Shown: piece after piece, positions 47,291-58,124 of the stretch | Layout: each line of letters starts with the position of its first letter | How positions within the stretch are numbered: the stretch's first letter is position 1 | Origin: Nitrosomonadaceae bacterium | Lineage (GTDB): Bacteria; Pseudomonadota; Gammaproteobacteria; Burkholderiales; Nitrosomonadaceae | Length of the DNA stretch: 60,569 bases | Reading direction: 5' to 3' | Assembly (NCBI GenBank): GCA_030646695.1 | Contig: JAUSLF010000061.1 | Location: 1-60,569, forward strand | Position numbers and translations under genes: made by a program | Notes under the pieces: model-generated | What the model was told of the DNA's origin: nothing | The model's database searches: none | The model's input: only the letters and a program-made list of their open reading frames with translations

Positions 47291-48301
47291 ATGCAAAAAT
47301 CCATCGCTGTCTGGTTGCTAGCCTGCTGTGCTCTGGTGTTTGCCATGGTGGTGGTTGGCGGCGTCACGCGTCTTACCAATTCCGGGCTTTCTATCGTCGA
47401 GTGGCAGCCTATCGTCGGCACCTTCCCCCCGCTCAGTCAAAGTGACTGGGAGGTGGTTTTTGAAAAATACCATCAGACCCCGCAGTATAAGAAAGTCAAT
47501 CAAGACATGAGCCTGGAGGAGTTCAAGGGCATTTTCTGGTGGGAATACTTTCACCGTTTGCTGGGCCGTGTCATCGGGCTGGCATTTTTCATTCCATTTA
47601 TATATTTTGTTGCGCGCAAGGGAATCGACCGGCCATTGGGCCTGAAGCTGGCAGGAATCTTTCTGCTGGGCGGTTTGCAAGGGGCGATGGGCTGGTACAT
47701 GGTGAAAAGCGGGCTGGTGGACAATCCCCATGTCAGCCAGTACCGCCTGACAACCCACTTGGGACTGGCTTTCGTTATTTATGCCACGATGCTGTGGGTG
47801 GCGCTGGGACTGCTTTTTCCTGCGAGCTCATTGCGTGGAGACGACAGATTGCGCAGCCTGCGCCAATTCTCCCTGGCGCTGACCTCGCTGATTTTCATCA
47901 TGGTGTTATCGGGAGGGTTTGTTGCGGGCATTCGCGCGGGGCTGGCGTACAACACTTTCCCGCTGATGAACGGTCATTTCATTCCACCGGAGATATTCAT
48001 GCTGGAGCCGTGGTATCGCAATTTCTTCGATAACATGGCAACGGTGCAATTCGACCATCGCATGATCGCCTGGATGCTGGCGTTTCTGGTGCCGCTGTTC
48101 TGGTTCAAATCCAGACAGTTGCCGCTTCCAGCTTCGACCCGGTTGGCCTGCAATCTGCTGCTGGCCATGCTGGCGCTGCAGATAAGTCTGGGTATTGCCA
48201 CGCTACTGCTGGTCGTTCCCTTGCCGCTGGCGGCTGCGCACCAGGGCGGTGCGGTGCTGCTGTTTACTGCAGCCCTGTGGGTAAACCACAAATTGCGCTA
48301 G
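47291..48301 (+). CDS. ctaA: Heme A synthase (CtaA/Cox15)
   Basis: CtaA converts heme O to heme A for cytochrome oxidase. The 336-residue membrane protein has eight predicted helices. Marks include [49 protein letters not shown] with a heme-ligand His, [23 protein letters not shown] and [13 protein letters not shown]. The extended loop and these motifs match the Cox15/alphaproteobacterial type, not the Bacillus type. No other oxidase genes are near. Confidence 0.93.
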   Translation: MQKSIAVWLLACCALVFAMVVVGGVTRLTNSGLSIVEWQPIVGTFPPLSQSDWEVVFEKYHQTPQYKKVNQDMSLEEFKGIFWWEYFHRLLGRVIGLAFFIPFIYFVARKGIDRPLGLKLAGIFLLGGLQGAMGWYMVKSGLVDNPHVSQYRLTTHLGLAFVIYATMLWVALGLLFPASSLRGDDRLRSLRQFSLALTSLIFIMVLSGGFVAGIRAGLAYNTFPLMNGHFIPPEIFMLEPWYRNFFDNMATVQFDHRMIAWMLAFLVPLFWFKSRQLPLPASTRLACNLLLAMLALQISLGIATLLLVVPLPLAAAHQGGAVLLFTAALWVNHKLR

Positions 48302-48338
48302 ACCGCGACCGCTTTTGGCTCCCGGCTCGCGCCGCTTG

Positions 48339-50474
48339 CTACTTGATCCGCATCCCGGGCTGTGCACCTTCATCGGGACCCAGAAGATACAGCCCATTGC
48401 CGTCACCGGCTGCCAGCACCATCCCTTCCGACAGGCCGAATTTCATCTTGCGTGGCGCGAGATTGGCCACCATCACGGTCAGTCGTCCTTTCAGTTTTTC
48501 CGGGTCATAGGCGGATTTGATACCTGCGAACACAGTGCGTTGCTCCGTGCCGATATCCAGCGTGAGCTTGAGCAGCTTGTCCGCACCTTCCACATGCTCA
48601 GCGTTGACGATGCGAGCGACGCGCAAATCTATCTTGGTGAAATCATCAATCGAGATGATGTCGGTGATCGGTGCGGTAGCGTGCTGCTGCGCCTCGGCGT
48701 GGCGGGTTCGCGAATGGGTATCCGATGTGGGTGCGAGGGCGGGTTTGTTGGCTTCTGTCATGGCGTCAATTTGCTTTGGGTCGATGCGGGTTATGAGGTG
48801 TTGGTAGGGATTGATTTGATGGCCTTCAGAAAGATGGAGGTTTACATCTTCAAATTTAAGTTCTCGATCAAGTCCGAGAAAATTTTCTGCATTCTTGGTT
48901 AATTCCGGCAGAATGGGTTTGATGTATAGCGTTAACAATCTAAATGATTCGATTACTACGGAGCAAACTCGAAGAAGAAGTTCTGGATCACCAGGATTTT
49001 TCGGTTTGCTAAAGTTTTTTGAAAGTTCCCACGGAGCGAGGTCATTCCACCACTCATTGACATTGTCGGTTAGTTCCATGATCAAACGTGTTACTGCACT
49101 GTATTGACGCTGCTCGTACAGCCGTGCAATTGAGTCAGCATGCAAAACGAGTTTCTCCAAAACGACGTCCCTATACTCGCGAATATTTTCAGTTGGGGAC
49201 CCAATTCCTTGAGTATGGAGTCCTAATACCATATTTCCAATTTTTCCTTGGAAATGTTTGTGCAGAATGCCGGATGCACGACTTGCAATATTGATATACT
49301 TTCCCACTAAATCTGAATTTACACGTGCGACAAAATCTTCCAGATTCAGATCGATGTCTTCCATGGTGGCGTTTAGCTTGGCGGCGTAGTAATAACGCAG
49401 CCACTCGGGGTTCAGTCCCTGCTGCAAGTAGCTCTCAGCGGTGATGAAAGTGCCACGTGACTTGGACATCTTCTCGCCGTTGACAGTGAGGAAACCGTGG
49501 GCGAATATTTTGCTGGGTGTGCGGTAACCGGCGTTTTCCAGCATTGCTGGCCAGAACAGTGCGTGGAAGTACAGTATATCTTTGCCGATGAAGTGATAAA
49601 GCTCGGCGGTTGAGTCCTTCTGCCAGAATTCGTCGAAATCAATACCTTTGTCGTCGCACAGCTTCCTGAAACTACCCATGTAGCCAACCGGCGCATCCAG
49701 CCACACGTAGAAATATTTCCCCGGTGCGTCCGGGATCTCAAAACCGAAATAGGGTGCGTCGCGCGAGATGTCCCAGTCGGAGAGCTTGTTTTCGCCTGCT
49801 TCCCCCAGCCACTCGCGCATTTTGTTGGCAGCCTCGGGTTGTAGTGTGCCCGAGGTCGTCCATGCGCGCAGGAAATCCACGCAACGGTTGTCCGAGAGCT
49901 TGAAAAAGAAGTGCTCCGAGGCCTTTTTTACCGGGATTGCGCCGGATACTGCGGAATACGGGTTCTTCAGATCAGTGGGTGCATAGGCCGCGCCGCAGGC
50001 TTCGCAGTTATCGCCGTACTGGTCTTTGGCGCCGCATTTGGGGCATTCACCCTTGATGAAGCGGTCCGGCAGAAACATCTGCTTGACCGGGTCGTAGAAC
50101 TGTTCGACAGCACGGGACGTTATCAGTCCGGCGGTTTTCAGTTTGGCGTAAATATCCTCGGAATAATGGCGAGTTTCCGGCGAGTGGGTGGTGTAATAGT
50201 TGTCGAATTCGACGTGGAAACCGGCGAAGTCGCGTTCGTGTTCCTTCTGTACCCGCGCGATCAGGGCTTCCGGGGTGATGCCCTCTTTTTCGGCGCGCAG
50301 CATGATGGGCGTGCCGTGGGTATCATCGGCGCATACGTAATGCACTTCGTGTCCTTGCATTTTCTGGAAACGTACCCAGATGTCGGTCTGGATGTATTCC
50401 ACCAGATGGCCGAGATGAATGCTGCCATTGGCATAGGGCAGGGCGGAGGTGACCAGGATTTTTCGCTTGCTCAT
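48339..50474 (-). CDS. metG: Methionyl-tRNA synthetase
   Basis: This 711-residue MetRS has the HIGH motif [12 protein letters not shown] (13-24), the zinc module [24 protein letters not shown] at about 335, an anticodon-binding domain (about 390-555), and a C-terminal OB-fold dimerisation domain ([15 protein letters not shown] onward). I start at the ATG ending at 50474. The anticodon-binding part (about 48830-49330) is plainly more A/T-rich than the rest, hinting at recombination. It is divergent from apbC. Confidence 0.96.
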   Translation of the reverse strand: MSKRKILVTSALPYANGSIHLGHLVEYIQTDIWVRFQKMQGHEVHYVCADDTHGTPIMLRAEKEGITPEALIARVQKEHERDFAGFHVEFDNYYTTHSPETRHYSEDIYAKLKTAGLITSRAVEQFYDPVKQMFLPDRFIKGECPKCGAKDQYGDNCEACGAAYAPTDLKNPYSAVSGAIPVKKASEHFFFKLSDNRCVDFLRAWTTSGTLQPEAANKMREWLGEAGENKLSDWDISRDAPYFGFEIPDAPGKYFYVWLDAPVGYMGSFRKLCDDKGIDFDEFWQKDSTAELYHFIGKDILYFHALFWPAMLENAGYRTPSKIFAHGFLTVNGEKMSKSRGTFITAESYLQQGLNPEWLRYYYAAKLNATMEDIDLNLEDFVARVNSDLVGKYINIASRASGILHKHFQGKIGNMVLGLHTQGIGSPTENIREYRDVVLEKLVLHADSIARLYEQRQYSAVTRLIMELTDNVNEWWNDLAPWELSKNFSKPKNPGDPELLLRVCSVVIESFRLLTLYIKPILPELTKNAENFLGLDRELKFEDVNLHLSEGHQINPYQHLITRIDPKQIDAMTEANKPALAPTSDTHSRTRHAEAQQHATAPITDIISIDDFTKIDLRVARIVNAEHVEGADKLLKLTLDIGTEQRTVFAGIKSAYDPEKLKGRLTVMVANLAPRKMKFGLSEGMVLAAGDGNGLYLLGPDEGAQPGMRIK

Positions 50475-50594
50475 CAACTGTCTGTAGAAATCCGATAAAC
50501 GCGGATTGTAACAAACTGTATAACCCAATCCGATATTTGTTAAAATTCGGAGCGTTCAGCGTCTATTCGCGTTTCAGCATAAGGGAGTTGCAGA

Positions 50595-51683
50595 GTGGCT
50601 ATTTCGGAGCAGCAGGTGCAGTCCGTACTCAAGGAGATCACCGATCTCAGCACCGGCAAGGATTATGTGACCAGCAAGGAAGCGCGCAATATCCGAATAG
50701 ACGGCAGCAACGTAGCACTCGACATCGTGCTGGGTTATCCAGCCAAGAGCGTGAGCGAGAGTATCCGCAAACAGGTGGCCGACAAGCTTGCAACCATTCC
50801 CGGCATCGGCTCCGTGAATGTCAATGTCACCAGCAAGATTGTTCCGCACAGCGTGCAGCGCGGAGTGAAGCTCATTCCGGGGATAAAGAACATCATCGCC
50901 GTGGCTTCCGGCAAGGGCGGCGTGGGTAAATCCGCCACCGCGGTCAACCTGGCGCTGGCGCTGGCTGCGGAAGGCGCTTCCGTCGGCATTCTGGACGCCG
51001 ACATCTATGGCCCTTCGCAACCGCAGATGCTGGGTATTACCGGCCGCCCCGAATCTCTCGATGGCAAGAATCTGGAGCCGATGAAAGCACACGGCATCCA
51101 GGCCATGTCCATCGGTCTGCTGATCGATGCGGACACACCCATGGTGTGGCGCGGGCCGATGGTAACCCAGGCATTGCAACAGCTATTGAACGAAACTCGC
51201 TGGCATGATGTGGATTACCTCATCATCGACATGCCGCCCGGCACCGGCGACATACAACTGACGCTGGCGCAGAAAGTGCCGGTCACGGGTGCAGTCATCG
51301 TCACCACCCCGCAGGACATTGCATTGCTGGATGCGCGCAAGGGACTCAAGATGTTCCAGAAAGTGGGCATCCCGATCATCGGCATCGTCGAGAACATGAG
51401 CATTCACATCTGCTCCAGTTGCGGCCATGCCGAGCATATTTTCGGGACGGGCGGCGGCGAGAAAATGTGCAAGGACTACGACACGGAGTTTCTGGGAGCA
51501 TTGCCGCTCGACATCAAAATCCGCGAGCAGACTGATTCCGGTACGCCCACCGTGGTAGCGGATCCCGACGGACGCGTGGCAGGGATTTATCGCGGCATTG
51601 CGCGGCGCATCGCAGTGAAGGTTGACGAATTGTCGCAGGATTACTCCGAGCTGTTCGCCAAGATCGTGATCGAGGATAACTGA
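50595..51683 (+). CDS. apbC: Iron-sulfur cluster carrier ApbC/Mrp
   Basis: This 362-residue P-loop ATPase transfers Fe-S clusters. It has an N-terminal DUF59 domain ([18 protein letters not shown]...; about 1-85), the deviant Walker [19 protein letters not shown] (about 99-116), [10 protein letters not shown], and the cluster-binding CxxC in [10 protein letters not shown]. The start is GTG at 50595 after AGGGAG. It is followed by dcd after four bases. Confidence 0.95.
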   Translation: MAISEQQVQSVLKEITDLSTGKDYVTSKEARNIRIDGSNVALDIVLGYPAKSVSESIRKQVADKLATIPGIGSVNVNVTSKIVPHSVQRGVKLIPGIKNIIAVASGKGGVGKSATAVNLALALAAEGASVGILDADIYGPSQPQMLGITGRPESLDGKNLEPMKAHGIQAMSIGLLIDADTPMVWRGPMVTQALQQLLNETRWHDVDYLIIDMPPGTGDIQLTLAQKVPVTGAVIVTTPQDIALLDARKGLKMFQKVGIPIIGIVENMSIHICSSCGHAEHIFGTGGGEKMCKDYDTEFLGALPLDIKIREQTDSGTPTVVADPDGRVAGIYRGIARRIAVKVDELSQDYSELFAKIVIEDN

Positions 51684-51687
51684 ACCC

Positions 51688-52254
51688 ATGACCATAAAAT
51701 CAGACAAGTGGATCCGCCGCATGGCGACGGAGCACGGCATGATCGAACCGTTCGAACCCAATCAGGTCAAGCAGCAGAATGGCCGTAAGATCGTCTCCTA
51801 CGGCACCTCGAGCTACGGCTACGATATCCGCTGCTCGGATGAGTTCAAGCTGTTCACCAACATCAATTCGACCATCGTCGACCCGAAGAATTTCGATGCC
51901 AATTCCTTCGTTGACGTGAAAAACGATGTCTGCATCATCCCGCCTAATTCCTTTGCGCTGGCGCGCACCATCGAATATTTCCGCATCCCGCGCAACGTGC
52001 TGACCATCTGTCTCGGCAAATCCACTTATGCCCGCTGCGGCATCATCGTCAACGTCACCCCGTTCGAGCCGGAGTGGGAAGGGTTTGTAACCCTGGAATT
52101 TTCCAACACGACCCCGCTGCCCGCCAAGATCTACGCGAACGAGGGCGTGGCTCAAGTGATCTTTTTTGAATCCGATGAAGTATGCGAGATTTCGTACAAG
52201 GATCGCGGCGGAAAATATCAGGGTCAGCATGGTGTGACCCTGCCGAAAATCTAG
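51688..52254 (+). CDS. dcd: dCTP deaminase
   Basis: Dcd makes dUTP from dCTP, feeding thymidylate synthesis. The 188-residue product has [52 protein letters not shown] with the catalytic Glu, and a C-terminal [12 protein letters not shown]. It lies four bases after apbC. A mono-functional deaminase is assumed from its length. Confidence 0.96.
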   Translation: MTIKSDKWIRRMATEHGMIEPFEPNQVKQQNGRKIVSYGTSSYGYDIRCSDEFKLFTNINSTIVDPKNFDANSFVDVKNDVCIIPPNSFALARTIEYFRIPRNVLTICLGKSTYARCGIIVNVTPFEPEWEGFVTLEFSNTTPLPAKIYANEGVAQVIFFESDEVCEISYKDRGGKYQGQHGVTLPKI

Positions 52255-52447
52255 GGCACCTCGATGGGCGCGGCATACCCTGTACAGTTGCAGTGTTCTT
52301 GCCGCAAAGCGCAAACTGTTGTGGTTGCGCCGCCCCCGGACCCCAATAGCTTCCCCTCATGTTTGTCATAATTATCTGATATGAAATGGTTTTTTTAGCA
52401 GCGTTGCCAACGGGTCGCAGCATCTTCTCTTTGGCCTAAAAAAACAC

Positions 52448-52475
52448 TTGATTCCACTGGAATGCGGTCTATAAT
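52448..52475 (+). promoter_or_regulatory. Promoter of the small ORF-decarboxylase transcript
   Basis: TTGATT (52448-52453) and a perfect TATAAT (52470-52475) are 16 bases apart. The transcript would start near 52482, giving an untranslated leader of about 40 bases before the small ORF at 52521. So that ORF would be the first translated unit of the decarboxylase mRNA. Confidence 0.7.
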
Positions 52476-52520
52476 CCGGTTTTTTCGCAGCTCTCAATCA
52501 ATAAAGCACAGGAGGTCATC

Positions 52521-52586
52521 ATGAAAAGCAAAGCAAACTACTTCGGCCCGGTTGATCTGGTCAATATTCATATTCCCGAAACGTAG
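52521..52586 (+). CDS. 21-codon leader-like ORF before the decarboxylase
   Basis: ATG at 52521 is preceded by a full Shine-Dalgarno AGGAGGT (52510-52516), stronger than that of most genes here. The peptide starts MKSKANYFGP, continues VDLVNIHIPET and stops 22 bases before the decarboxylase ATG. There is no signal peptide. By position it could be a regulatory leader peptide whose translation controls the decarboxylase, as SpeFL does in enterics, though the sequence is unlike SpeFL. It could also be an independent small protein. Confidence 0.6.
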   Translation: MKSKANYFGPVDLVNIHIPET

Positions 52587-52608
52587 CGCCTCCCGGAGGA
52601 AGACTCTC

Positions 52609-53784
52609 ATGCAAACACGTACTGCCGCTCTACGAAAAAAAGTAGAAGCCGAAGTTATATTCGACACCCATCCTGAAGTCAGCCTGGATTTTGAACATGT
52701 CCGGGCAGCCCTGCAAAAGGGCTACAGCAAGCCGTTCCTGCTGGTTGACAGCAATATTGTCCGCAACAAAGCCCGCCGCTTCAAAGCTGTCATGCCGCGT
52801 GTGCATCCGCACTACGCAGTCAAGGCCAATCCCGATCCACGCGTGCTGCAAGCGCTGATCGAGGAAGGTACGGGTTTTGAAATCGCCTCTATTGCCGAGC
52901 TGGACCTCCTGCTCAGTCTGGGTGTGCCGGCTGCAGAAATCTATTACAGCAATCCGATGAAGTCGCGGGCATATCTGGAATATGCCGCTGCCAAAGGTGT
53001 CGAATGGTACGTGCTGGACAGCGTGGAAGAGTTGCGCAAAATCGTCAGCGTCAAGCCGGACGCAAAGATGTATATGCGCATCGATACCCCCAACATCGGC
53101 AGTGATTGGCCGCTGGCAGGCAAATTCGGTACACATGCCGCCGAGATCAAAGAGATCATCCTCGAGGCAGTTAAACTCAAGGCGGATCTCGCCGGAGTAA
53201 CCTTTCATGTCGGTTCGCAGTGCCGTAATCCACAGAACTGGCAGGAAGGGATCACACGCGCAAAGAAAGTCTTCGCCGACATGCGCCATGCCGGATTAAA
53301 TCCGCGTCTGCTGAACATCGGTGGCGGCTACCCGGTACGTCATGTCAAACCCATTCCTTCGATTGAAGTGATCGGGGAAGTGGTGAATGCGGCCATCGCC
53401 GATTTGCCAGAGAATATCCATATCATGGCCGAGCCAGGACGTTATCTGGTATCGGATGCGGCCTACTTTGTCTGCCGCGTGGTGGGTACTGCCACCCGCA
53501 ACGGCAAACGCTGGATGTATTGGGATGCAGGCATGTTTGGCGGCGTGATCGAGGTCACCGAAGGCCTGCGCTATGAAATCCTTACCGACCGCAAGGGACA
53601 GGATATTTCCTGGTGCGTTGCCGGACCAACCTGCGATTCGGTGGACATCCTGATGCGCGACGAGATGCTGCCGGAAGATATCCAGGAAGGGGATTTCATC
53701 TATATTCCCAATGCCGGCGCCTATACTACCGCTTACGCCAGCAACTTCAACGGCTTTCCATTGCCGGATGTGGTAGTGATCTAA
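52609..53784 (+). CDS. Ornithine/lysine decarboxylase (fold type III PLP)
   Basis: This 391-residue enzyme resembles eukaryote-type ornithine decarboxylases and bacterial lysine/ornithine decarboxylases, making putrescine or cadaverine. It has PHYAVKANPDPRVL (PLP lysine at about 71), FHVGSQC, the GGGYP loop, EPGRYLV, and the active-site AGPTCDSVDIL with its Cys. A final GAYTTAYASNFNGF is also present. ATG 52609 follows CGGAGGAAG. It follows the 21-codon ORF and is ended by a strong terminator after a MITE-like element. Substrate choice is not decidable from the sequence. Confidence 0.88.
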   Translation: MQTRTAALRKKVEAEVIFDTHPEVSLDFEHVRAALQKGYSKPFLLVDSNIVRNKARRFKAVMPRVHPHYAVKANPDPRVLQALIEEGTGFEIASIAELDLLLSLGVPAAEIYYSNPMKSRAYLEYAAAKGVEWYVLDSVEELRKIVSVKPDAKMYMRIDTPNIGSDWPLAGKFGTHAAEIKEIILEAVKLKADLAGVTFHVGSQCRNPQNWQEGITRAKKVFADMRHAGLNPRLLNIGGGYPVRHVKPIPSIEVIGEVVNAAIADLPENIHIMAEPGRYLVSDAAYFVCRVVGTATRNGKRWMYWDAGMFGGVIEVTEGLRYEILTDRKGQDISWCVAGPTCDSVDILMRDEMLPEDIQEGDFIYIPNAGAYTTAYASNFNGFPLPDVVVI

Positions 53785-53793
53785 AGGGCACTG

Positions 53794-53921
53794 CTAAAAA
53801 TCCAGATTTCGTCACAATACTTTGTTGCTCACAAAAAATATTTCCTTACATATCGGCCATATGCTGCGTCTACATTTTCTGTTCCCGCCTCGTCTTGTTT
53901 AGAACTTTGAATTTTTAGAGG
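53794..53921. mobile_element. MITE-like element, copy 2
   Basis: This ~128-bp element is nearly identical to 22255-22385 and in the same orientation, with about ten differences by eye. Its ends are CTAAAAAT and ATTTTTAG. The outermost left bases differ from copy 1 (CTG in place of CCT). It begins ten bases after the decarboxylase stop and lies before its terminator, so it would be part of the mRNA 3' end. Confidence 0.75.
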
Positions 53922-53948
53922 AACCCTAAATAGAGTCTTGTAAACAAG

Positions 53949-53980
53949 AATGGCGGAGCGTAGCGCTCCGCCATTTTTTT
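53949..53980 (+). terminator. Strong intrinsic terminator
   Basis: AATGGCGGAGCG (53949-53960) pairs perfectly with CGCTCCGCCATT (53964-53975) around a TAG loop, followed by a T-run to 53980. It ends the decarboxylase transcript. On the other strand the T-run is poor, so it is mainly a forward terminator. Confidence 0.85.
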
Positions 53981-54018
53981 GGAATATTTCGCCCATCGCT
54001 TACGGCAGAGCGGTTCAC

Positions 54019-54528
54019 TCAGGTTTTACGGTCAAGCACCACAAAATGATATTCCAACCCATCATCCTCAGCCAGTCGATGCTTTTCACGGGAAATTTCA
54101 CGCCATTCCTGCTGGTCGAATTCGGGGAATAGTACATCTCCGTCGAATTCCTGCTGAATCTCGGTGACATACATACGCTGGCACAACCCCAGAGCCTGCT
54201 GGTAGATCTCCGCGCCGCCGATGACAAAGCTTTCCTGATCCATCTCTTTTCCTTCGCTGCAGACTTTCAGCGCCTCGGCTATCGAACCCACCACGATGGC
54301 GCCCGGGATCTGATAATCAGGTTGGCGGGTGACAATGACGCTGATGCGGCCAGGTAATAGTCTGCCGATGGATTCATAGGTCTTGCGCCCCATGACGATG
54401 TGATGTCCCATGGTGAGTTGCTTGAAGCGTTTCAGGTCAGGGGGCAACCGCCACGGTAATGCACTGTTCTTGCCGATGATGCGGTTTTTTGCCATCGCCA
54501 CCAGAATGGAGAAGCAGGGTGGGTTCAT
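54019..54528 (-). CDS. folA: Dihydrofolate reductase
   Basis: This 169-residue DHFR has [54 protein letters not shown] near the N-terminus. [12 protein letters not shown] and a C-terminal beta-hairpin ([11 protein letters not shown]) follow. It regenerates tetrahydrofolate used by ThyA. It overlaps the thyA stop by four bases. Confidence 0.96.
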   Translation of the reverse strand: MNPPCFSILVAMAKNRIIGKNSALPWRLPPDLKRFKQLTMGHHIVMGRKTYESIGRLLPGRISVIVTRQPDYQIPGAIVVGSIAEALKVCSEGKEMDQESFVIGGAEIYQQALGLCQRMYVTEIQQEFDGDVLFPEFDQQEWREISREKHRLAEDDGLEYHFVVLDRKT

Positions 54529-55319
54529 ACCGCAACCGGTGCTTTGATCAGTGGGTACGGGTCATAGCCTTCCAGGGTCAAGTCCGCATAGGTGAAATCG
54601 AATATGCTGTTGATTGCCGGATTCAATTGCATCATTGGCAGCTTCCTCGGTTCGCGGCCTAGTTGTTCCTGCACCTGCTCCAGATGGTTGAGATAGAGAT
54701 GCGCGTCACCGAAGGTATGCACGAAATCGCCAGGTTTCAGTCCGCAGACTTGCGCCATCATCAGCGTCAGCAGCGCGTAGGAGGCGATGTTGAACGGCAC
54801 ACCCAGAAAGATATCGGCGCTGCGTTGATAAAGCTGGCATGAGAGTCTGCCGTCGGCGACATAGAATTGGAAAAAGGCATGGCAAGGCGGCAGTTTCATT
54901 TTATCCAGCTCACCCACATTCCAGGCCGAAACGATCATGCGCCGCGAGTCGGGGGTATTCCTGATCTGTTCGATCACCTGCGTGATCTGATCGATGTATC
55001 GTCCGTCCACGCCCGGCCAGGAGCGCCACTGGTGCCCATAGATCGGACCCAGATCGCCGTTCAGGTCGGCCCATTCATCCCAGATGGAAACCCCGTTGTC
55101 CTTGAGATATTTAATATTGGTGTTGCCTTGCAGGAACCACAGCAATTCATGAATGATGGATTTCAAATGGCATTTCTTGGTGGTAACCAGCGGAAATCCC
55201 TCCGACAAATCAAAGCGCATCTGGTAGCCAAATACGGAAAGTGTGCCGGTGCCGGTGCGGTCGGATTTCTTGTGTCCGTGCTTGCGCACGTATTGCATCA
55301 GGTCGAGGTATTGGCGCAT
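54525..55319 (-). CDS. thyA: Thymidylate synthase
   Basis: ThyA methylates dUMP to dTMP with methylene-tetrahydrofolate. The 264-residue product has [20 protein letters not shown], the catalytic Cys146 in [12 protein letters not shown], and [23 protein letters not shown]. No purine-rich ribosome-binding site is visible just before the ATG at 55319, so the leader may matter for expression. It forms an operon with folA. Confidence 0.96.
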   Translation of the reverse strand: MRQYLDLMQYVRKHGHKKSDRTGTGTLSVFGYQMRFDLSEGFPLVTTKKCHLKSIIHELLWFLQGNTNIKYLKDNGVSIWDEWADLNGDLGPIYGHQWRSWPGVDGRYIDQITQVIEQIRNTPDSRRMIVSAWNVGELDKMKLPPCHAFFQFYVADGRLSCQLYQRSADIFLGVPFNIASYALLTLMMAQVCGLKPGDFVHTFGDAHLYLNHLEQVQEQLGREPRKLPMMQLNPAINSIFDFTYADLTLEGYDPYPLIKAPVAV

Positions 55320-55429
55320 GGGAGGTCGGAAGTCGGAGGTCAGCGGGCAGCCTGGGGCAAAAAGCTACATCAAGTAAAATGGCACATGGCGTATATAATG
55401 ATAACTGATATTTCACGGGACAGCCGCCA

Positions 55430-56905
55430 ATGCTTGCGACACTGACACAGAATGCTTCACCCCTAAGCCATTCCACCAAGGCAACACACATTCTGGTGAT
55501 ATTGCCGAAATTGGACAAGTCATCGGATAAATTCCCGGATAGACCTGATTTTCCGGGTAGAGACGTGTTGGAGACCTTATTGTCGCGGCGCAAGATGAAA
55601 CCGGACGAAATCAGCGAGGCACCGGTGAGCGCCAATCTCAAGAGCGGTGCGTTGTGTGCCTGGGTCATGCCGGACTTGAGCAAATCCAGATACGAGCAGC
55701 AAACCTGCGTGCGCAAAGCCGTGCAATTGCTGCTGGAAGAGAATCCGGCAGAGATACATCTTGCGGTTTACGGCGATGCCGGTCAGAAGCGCGCATTTGC
55801 GGAATTGGCGGTGTATGCCGCGTGGGTCAACGGTGCGATACTGCCGTCGCGGAAAACCGGCAAGAAGAAACCGGGCAGGAAAGCGCTCACCGGAATCGTG
55901 CTGTACGGGCACAAAGAAGCCGATAATTTTGCGTTGCTGCGCGCCAAGGCGGAAGGCAACCTGCTCACGCGTGAATTGACGGTACTGCCGCCGAATGAAC
56001 TGACGCCGGGGGCCTATCGCAAACGCGTCAAGAAACTCGCAGCCAGTGAAGGCTGGAAGCACCAGGAATTTGACCTCAAGGCGTTGCGCAAGATGGGCGC
56101 GGGCGCATTTGTCGCAGTGGCCCAGGGCAGCGACCCGGAAGACGCTGCCATCATATATTTGCAGCGACGCGTAAAGGGTGCGAAGAAAACTGTGGCATTG
56201 GTGGGCAAGGGTATCTGCTTCGATACCGGCGGCCACAATCTGAAGCCGGCGCGCTATATGCATGGGATGCACGAGGACATGAACGGCTCGGCGGTGGCTT
56301 TGGGCATCCTGTTGGCCTCCACCCGCGCCGATCTGCCGGTAAACATCGATTGCTGGCTCGCCATTGCGCAGAACCACATCAGTCCCCGTGCCTACAAGCA
56401 GAACGATGTCGTCACGGCATTGAACGGTACCACCATTGAAATCATGCATACTGACGCCGAGGGGCGCATGGTGCTGGCTGACACATTGACGCTGGCAGCG
56501 AAACAGAAACCCGACGTGATGATGGATTTCGCCACGCTGACCGGCAGCATGCACGTGGCGCTGGGGTCACGTTACAGCGGCATTTTCAGCAATCGCGATG
56601 ACTTGGCGCAGCAGGCGCTGGCAGCAGGAAAATCCAGCGGCGAGCGCATCTGGGCATTTCCAATGGATGTCGATTATGAAACGGATCTGGAAAGTAAAAT
56701 TGCCGACATCAAGCAATGCACCCTGGATGGTGAGGCGGACCACATCCTCGCTACGCGCTTCCTCAGCCGCTTTGCCGGTGATACGCCGTGGCTGCATATG
56801 GACCTCTCTGCCAGCAGCAGCAAGGGTGGACTGGGCGCGGTAGGCAGCGATGTCACCGGCTTTGGCGTGGCGTGGGGAATGGAGATGCTGCAGGGCATGT
56901 CCTAA
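55430..56905 (+). CDS. Leucyl aminopeptidase family (M17) protein
   Basis: This 491-residue M17 peptidase has VGKGICFDTGGHNLKPARYMHGMHEDMNGSAVALG (metal-binding Lys/Asp region, about 263-297) and the signature HTDAEGRMVLADTL, in which the usual first Asn is His. The N-terminal domain is short and unconserved. It should remove N-terminal residues from peptides in the cytoplasm. It is not the main PepA type by these substitutions but closer to the PepB-like branch. The gene is divergent from thyA. Confidence 0.85.
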   Translation: MLATLTQNASPLSHSTKATHILVILPKLDKSSDKFPDRPDFPGRDVLETLLSRRKMKPDEISEAPVSANLKSGALCAWVMPDLSKSRYEQQTCVRKAVQLLLEENPAEIHLAVYGDAGQKRAFAELAVYAAWVNGAILPSRKTGKKKPGRKALTGIVLYGHKEADNFALLRAKAEGNLLTRELTVLPPNELTPGAYRKRVKKLAASEGWKHQEFDLKALRKMGAGAFVAVAQGSDPEDAAIIYLQRRVKGAKKTVALVGKGICFDTGGHNLKPARYMHGMHEDMNGSAVALGILLASTRADLPVNIDCWLAIAQNHISPRAYKQNDVVTALNGTTIEIMHTDAEGRMVLADTLTLAAKQKPDVMMDFATLTGSMHVALGSRYSGIFSNRDDLAQQALAAGKSSGERIWAFPMDVDYETDLESKIADIKQCTLDGEADHILATRFLSRFAGDTPWLHMDLSASSSKGGLGAVGSDVTGFGVAWGMEMLQGMS

Positions 56906-56951
56906 CCTGGATATGCTAAACTTGACGCCTTGATTTTGTGAGAGAAACAGT

Positions 56952-58124
56952 ATGTCCGGCAATACCCTCGGCAAGCTTTTTTGCGTCACTTCCTTCGGTG
57001 AATCCCACGGCCCCGCGATTGGTTGCGTAGTCGATGGCTGTCCGCCCGGAATGGAATTATCCGTCGCGGACATTCAGCAGGAACTGGACCGGCGCAAGCC
57101 CGGTACCTCCCGCCATGTAACCCAGCGGCGCGAATCCGACACGGTGGAAATCCTCTCCGGCGTGTTCGAGGGGAAAACCACCGGCACGCCGATTGCGCTA
57201 TTGATCCGCAATGAAGATCAGCGCAGCAAGGATTACAGCAAGATCATGAATACCTTCCGCCCTGGGCACGCGGACTATAGCTATTGGCAGAAATATGGCA
57301 TACGCGACTACCGCGGCGGCGGGCGTTCCTCCGCGCGCGAAACTGCGGTGCGGGTGGCGGCGGCGGCCATTGCCAGGAAGTGGTTGAGTGAAAAATACGG
57401 CGTGGTGATACGCGGCTATCTGGCACAATTGGGGCCGATGGAGATTCCGTTCAAACAATGGAAGATGGTGAATCAGAATCCATTTTTTGCCGCTGATGCC
57501 AGTCTGGTGCCGCACCTTGAAGAGTTCATGGACAAGCTGCGCAAATCCGGCGATTCGGTTGGTGCAAAAATCAGCGTGGTGGCGGAAGGCGTGCCGGTAG
57601 GCTGGGGCGAACCGGTATACGACCGGCTGGATGCGGAAATTGCTTACGCGATGATGAGCATCAATGCGGTAAAAGGTGTGGAAATCGGTGCGGGGTTTGC
57701 CAGTGTCGCGCAGAAAGGCACCGAACACTCCGACGAAATCACTCCCACAGGCTTCCTCAGCAACAACGCCGGCGGCATTCTGGGCGGCATTTCCACCGGC
57801 CAGGATATCGTCGTAAATCTTGCCATCAAGCCCACTTCTAGCATCCGCCTGGAGCGGCGTTCGATCGACAAGGCGGGCAAGCCGGTAATCGTGGAAACCC
57901 ACGGCAGACACGATCCCTGTGTCGGCATTCGTGCGACCCCCATCGCCGAAGCGATGCTGGCGCTGGTGCTGATGGATCATGCGTTACGTCATCGCGCGCA
58001 GAACGCCGACGTGGTGTGCAAAACGCCAAAAATTCCCGGTAAAGTCGGCAAGAAGAAATCCGTACCATCCAGAGCCAGGGCAAAACCGGAGCCCGCAGAA
58101 AACCCGGAACCTGACGAGGCTTGA
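56952..58124 (+). CDS. aroC: Chorismate synthase
   Basis: AroC makes chorismate from EPSP with reduced FMN. The 390-residue product has [62 protein letters not shown] and [17 protein letters not shown] Lys/Pro-rich C-terminal extension (about 360-390) goes beyond the usual end. Its stop overlaps the TTG start of earP. Confidence 0.96.
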   Translation: MSGNTLGKLFCVTSFGESHGPAIGCVVDGCPPGMELSVADIQQELDRRKPGTSRHVTQRRESDTVEILSGVFEGKTTGTPIALLIRNEDQRSKDYSKIMNTFRPGHADYSYWQKYGIRDYRGGGRSSARETAVRVAAAAIARKWLSEKYGVVIRGYLAQLGPMEIPFKQWKMVNQNPFFAADASLVPHLEEFMDKLRKSGDSVGAKISVVAEGVPVGWGEPVYDRLDAEIAYAMMSINAVKGVEIGAGFASVAQKGTEHSDEITPTGFLSNNAGGILGGISTGQDIVVNLAIKPTSSIRLERRSIDKAGKPVIVETHGRHDPCVGIRATPIAEAMLALVLMDHALRHRAQNADVVCKTPKIPGKVGKKKSVPSRARAKPEPAENPEPDEA

